A stretch of DNA of 64,000 nt, from positions 16,115,592 through 16,179,591 of the forward strand of contig OX463862.1 in NCBI GenBank assembly GCA_949825065.1. Reading direction: 5' to 3'. How positions within the stretch are numbered: position 1 is the first letter of the stretch; every line of letters begins with the position of its first letter. The notes under the pieces were generated by a model. It saw only the letters and a list, made by a program, of their open reading frames with translations, did not search any database and was not told where the DNA came from. The position numbers and the translations under genes were made by a program. Of this stretch, positions 62,455-64,000 are shown piece by piece. Origin of the DNA: Odontocerum albicorne. Lineage: Eukaryota > Arthropoda > Insecta > Trichoptera > Odontoceridae.

Positions 62455-62671
62455 TTGACCGGGGGGTTGTTATGAGATAAATCCTGAACTTTCGACAGAT
62501 TTTCTATACATTTTTTTTCTTCTATATATCTTGATATATGTGCGATTTCGGAAAGTATTTAAATACGTACATACTATGTATATTGCTATCAATTATCTTA
62601 TATTAATTGATTTAAATCTCTATGATGTGGAGAATAACTAGAGCTGAAAAACTCTTAATTTCAAGTCAGAA
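62455..62671. other. AT-rich
   Basis: 'gataaatc' at 62476 echoes the sequence before hairpin 1. Otherwise nothing. Confidence 0.4.
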
Positions 62672-62905
62672 ATGTAACGTGTTTCATTCCCTATTTTCTT
62701 TTCCTCTCCACCATCACATTATTTTACTTTTGACTGATGATATCGCACTTTTATTTTTTATAATTTATATTCATGATTTTTGTTCAGATTAATAATGATG
62801 TGAATATTTTTTTCCGCTCATGTGTATACATCCTTTATTTACTTTTGTCTAGTTGGATGGAAGAGATTGCTGCCTGGAAATAAACCCACCATATTGTTTT
62901 AAAAT
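62672..62905 (+). mobile_element. LINE-C 3' region
   Basis: 'cattccctattttcttttcc', 'tctccaccatcac' and, further on, the tail 'ctagttggatggaagagatt' 'gctgcctggaaataaaccca'. The same order as 16965-17235 in reverse. Confidence 0.7.
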
Positions 62906-63285
62906 GAAGTATTAAATAAATAAATAATAAAAAGAAGGCGTAATCAATAGTTATATATTCTATGACATTTTATTGAAATATTGCCATACGTTTATGTTAA
63001 TTATCTAAGGAGACGATTATATAATGAGATTTTATAATATTTACCTGACATAACTGAAGTGTATTGCATTTTATCGATATAATTTTGTGTAAAATGATAT
63101 TTGCTATGCATTTTAAATATTTTTAATTTAAGACATAAATAATTAACATTTTAAGAAAAGAAAAAAAAAACATTTTAATTCAACAAAAAAAATATTTAAA
63201 ATCTGAATCCTGCTTATTGTGATTAAACACACGAAAAAAAAGATTATTTTTTTCTAATTGCTTTTTCATTTATGGAAAAGACTTG
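62906..63285. other. AT-rich
   Basis: No recognised element. Confidence 0.45.
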
Positions 63286-63485
63286 AATGGCTTCCGTGGC
63301 CTGGTGATAAGACGCTTGTCTGCCGATCCGAAGGTTGCGGGTTCGATCCCCGCAGAAACCCAGATTTAACAAAAAATGGGATTCCAGTCTGATTTTCACT
63401 TAGGGCACATTATAACATATTTCTGATTGGTTGGAAGAGATTGCCACATGGCAATAAACTCGCCAGATTAAATAAAGATAATTAA
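63286..63485 (+). mobile_element. SINE-1 with the best tRNA-like head
   Basis: Head 63291-63361: A box 'tggcctggtgataagacgc', a T-arm that pairs perfectly (GCGGG / CCCGC around TTCGATC), and acceptor pairing only partial. Then 'aatgggattccagtctgatt', 'ttcacttagggcacattata' and tail 'tctgattggttggaagagat' 'tgccacatggcaataaactc'. This suggests the SINE descends from a tRNA whose T-arm is still intact. It is probably the youngest copy here. Confidence 0.9.
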
Positions 63486-64000
63486 AAAAATATATATATT
63501 GTTATCTTTACTGATTATAAACATTAGTTTTATAAAATAAATAATCAATAATATTATTGACATTTGAATTTTCAAAACTTATGGTTTACCCACAGATTCA
63601 GATTTCCAATACTTTTTTGTAACACTTAAAACAAAACACAAACGAATACGACAAAACACTAAAGTAAGCGACAGACGACAATAATACAGACCTTGACGTA
63701 TTTCCAATGCTGTTGTTGATGGTGGCAAACAATGCAGATTTGCCATTGTTGCACGTAGAATGTTGTTAGACGGGTAGAATAACATGAATGTCCCAGGCAT
63801 CCCCGTCACGGTTAGTGGGTTAAGGGAGGGAAACAGACAAAGTAAACATGAACCAACACCATCAGTTAAAAAAAGAGTACAAACCAAAAAAATGTTTCTT
63901 ATATTATACCATAACCGTTAAACCTAATTACCCATGAATGAGTGTTTCTCAAACTGGGGGTATTAAAAATACAAATAATTAAAATTAGAATTATAATGAT
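63486..64000. other. unassigned; possible hAT end at the edge
   Basis: 63690-63850 is GC-richer ('aggcatccccgtcacggtta') and open on minus for about 100 codons (TVTGMPGTFMLFYPSNNILR); not recognised. 63940-63960 'gagtgtttctcaaactgggg' looks like a hAT MITE end that continues outside the window. Confidence 0.35.

Noticed and set aside
63286..63361. functional tRNA gene
   Set aside because: The T-arm pairs, but the acceptor stem does not pair fully and the sequence continues into the SINE-1 body and tail seen in many copies.
63579..63887. 102-codon minus-strand gene at the right edge
   Set aside because: The translation (TVTGMPGTFMLFYPSNNILR...) was not recognised, no splice sites or promoter were found, and the composition suggests an unknown repeat.

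Overview
This window is AT-rich (about two thirds A+T by eye) non-bacterial DNA with spliced exons, tRNA-derived SINEs, LINE 3' fragments and many terminal-inverted-repeat transposons. It looks like an insect genome. The arguments are a spectraplakin (short stop) gene with insect-like CH-domain sequence, a short (TTAGG)n tract of the common arthropod telomere type, and a SINE/LINE tail with a GGAAGAGATTGCC...GGCAATAAG hairpin, which resembles tails I know from Lepidoptera. The order is not proven; a moth or butterfly is only a guess.

Host gene: I can defend only two host exons, both on the minus strand and in consecutive order: 32399-32488 (30 codons) and 24648-24818 (57 codons). Together they encode the middle and end of the first calponin-homology domain of the actin-binding module of short stop/MACF1/dystonin. 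Both are in phase 0 with GT..AG borders. The intron between them is 7.6 kb. I found no neighbouring exon, so the flanking introns are at least 24.6 kb and 31.5 kb within this window, and most of the window is probably intron of this gene.

Layout: 1-24.6 kb is dense repeat debris: inverted mariner halves, LINE-A/LINE-B fragments, minisatellites, and SINEs with nested DNA transposons. 26.07-28.48 kb is a complete hAT element with an intact 626-codon transposase, 11-bp terminal repeats and an exact 8-bp target duplication; it sits inside the shot intron. 28.8-31.1 kb has long-hairpin MITEs, including twin copies of one family. 32-45 kb is AT-rich intron with SINEs, minisatellites and LINE fragments. 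45-58 kb has tandem repeats, two SINE families, hAT and Tigger MITEs, and a 5'-truncated RTE-type LINE with a 17-bp target duplication. 58-64 kb has a fold-back mariner, a Helitron remnant and a telomere-like tract between two perfect hairpins.

Most unusual signals: (1) the octamer TACGAGTA/TACTCGTA occurs about ten times more often than composition predicts, and in four pairs of homologous repeat copies it appears as an exact 6-bp insertion that duplicates a TA, like a uniform scar; (2) the twin hairpins around TTAGG repeats, which carry the same octamer in their stems; (3) mariner derivatives rebuilt as head-to-head palindromes of the transposase 5' end; (4) nested insertions that give relative ages, such as a piggyBac-type MITE in the TTAA of a SINE and a mariner-type MITE in the TA of another SINE. 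Family names LINE-A to LINE-E, SINE-1, SINE-2 and R1 to R4 are local labels used only here.
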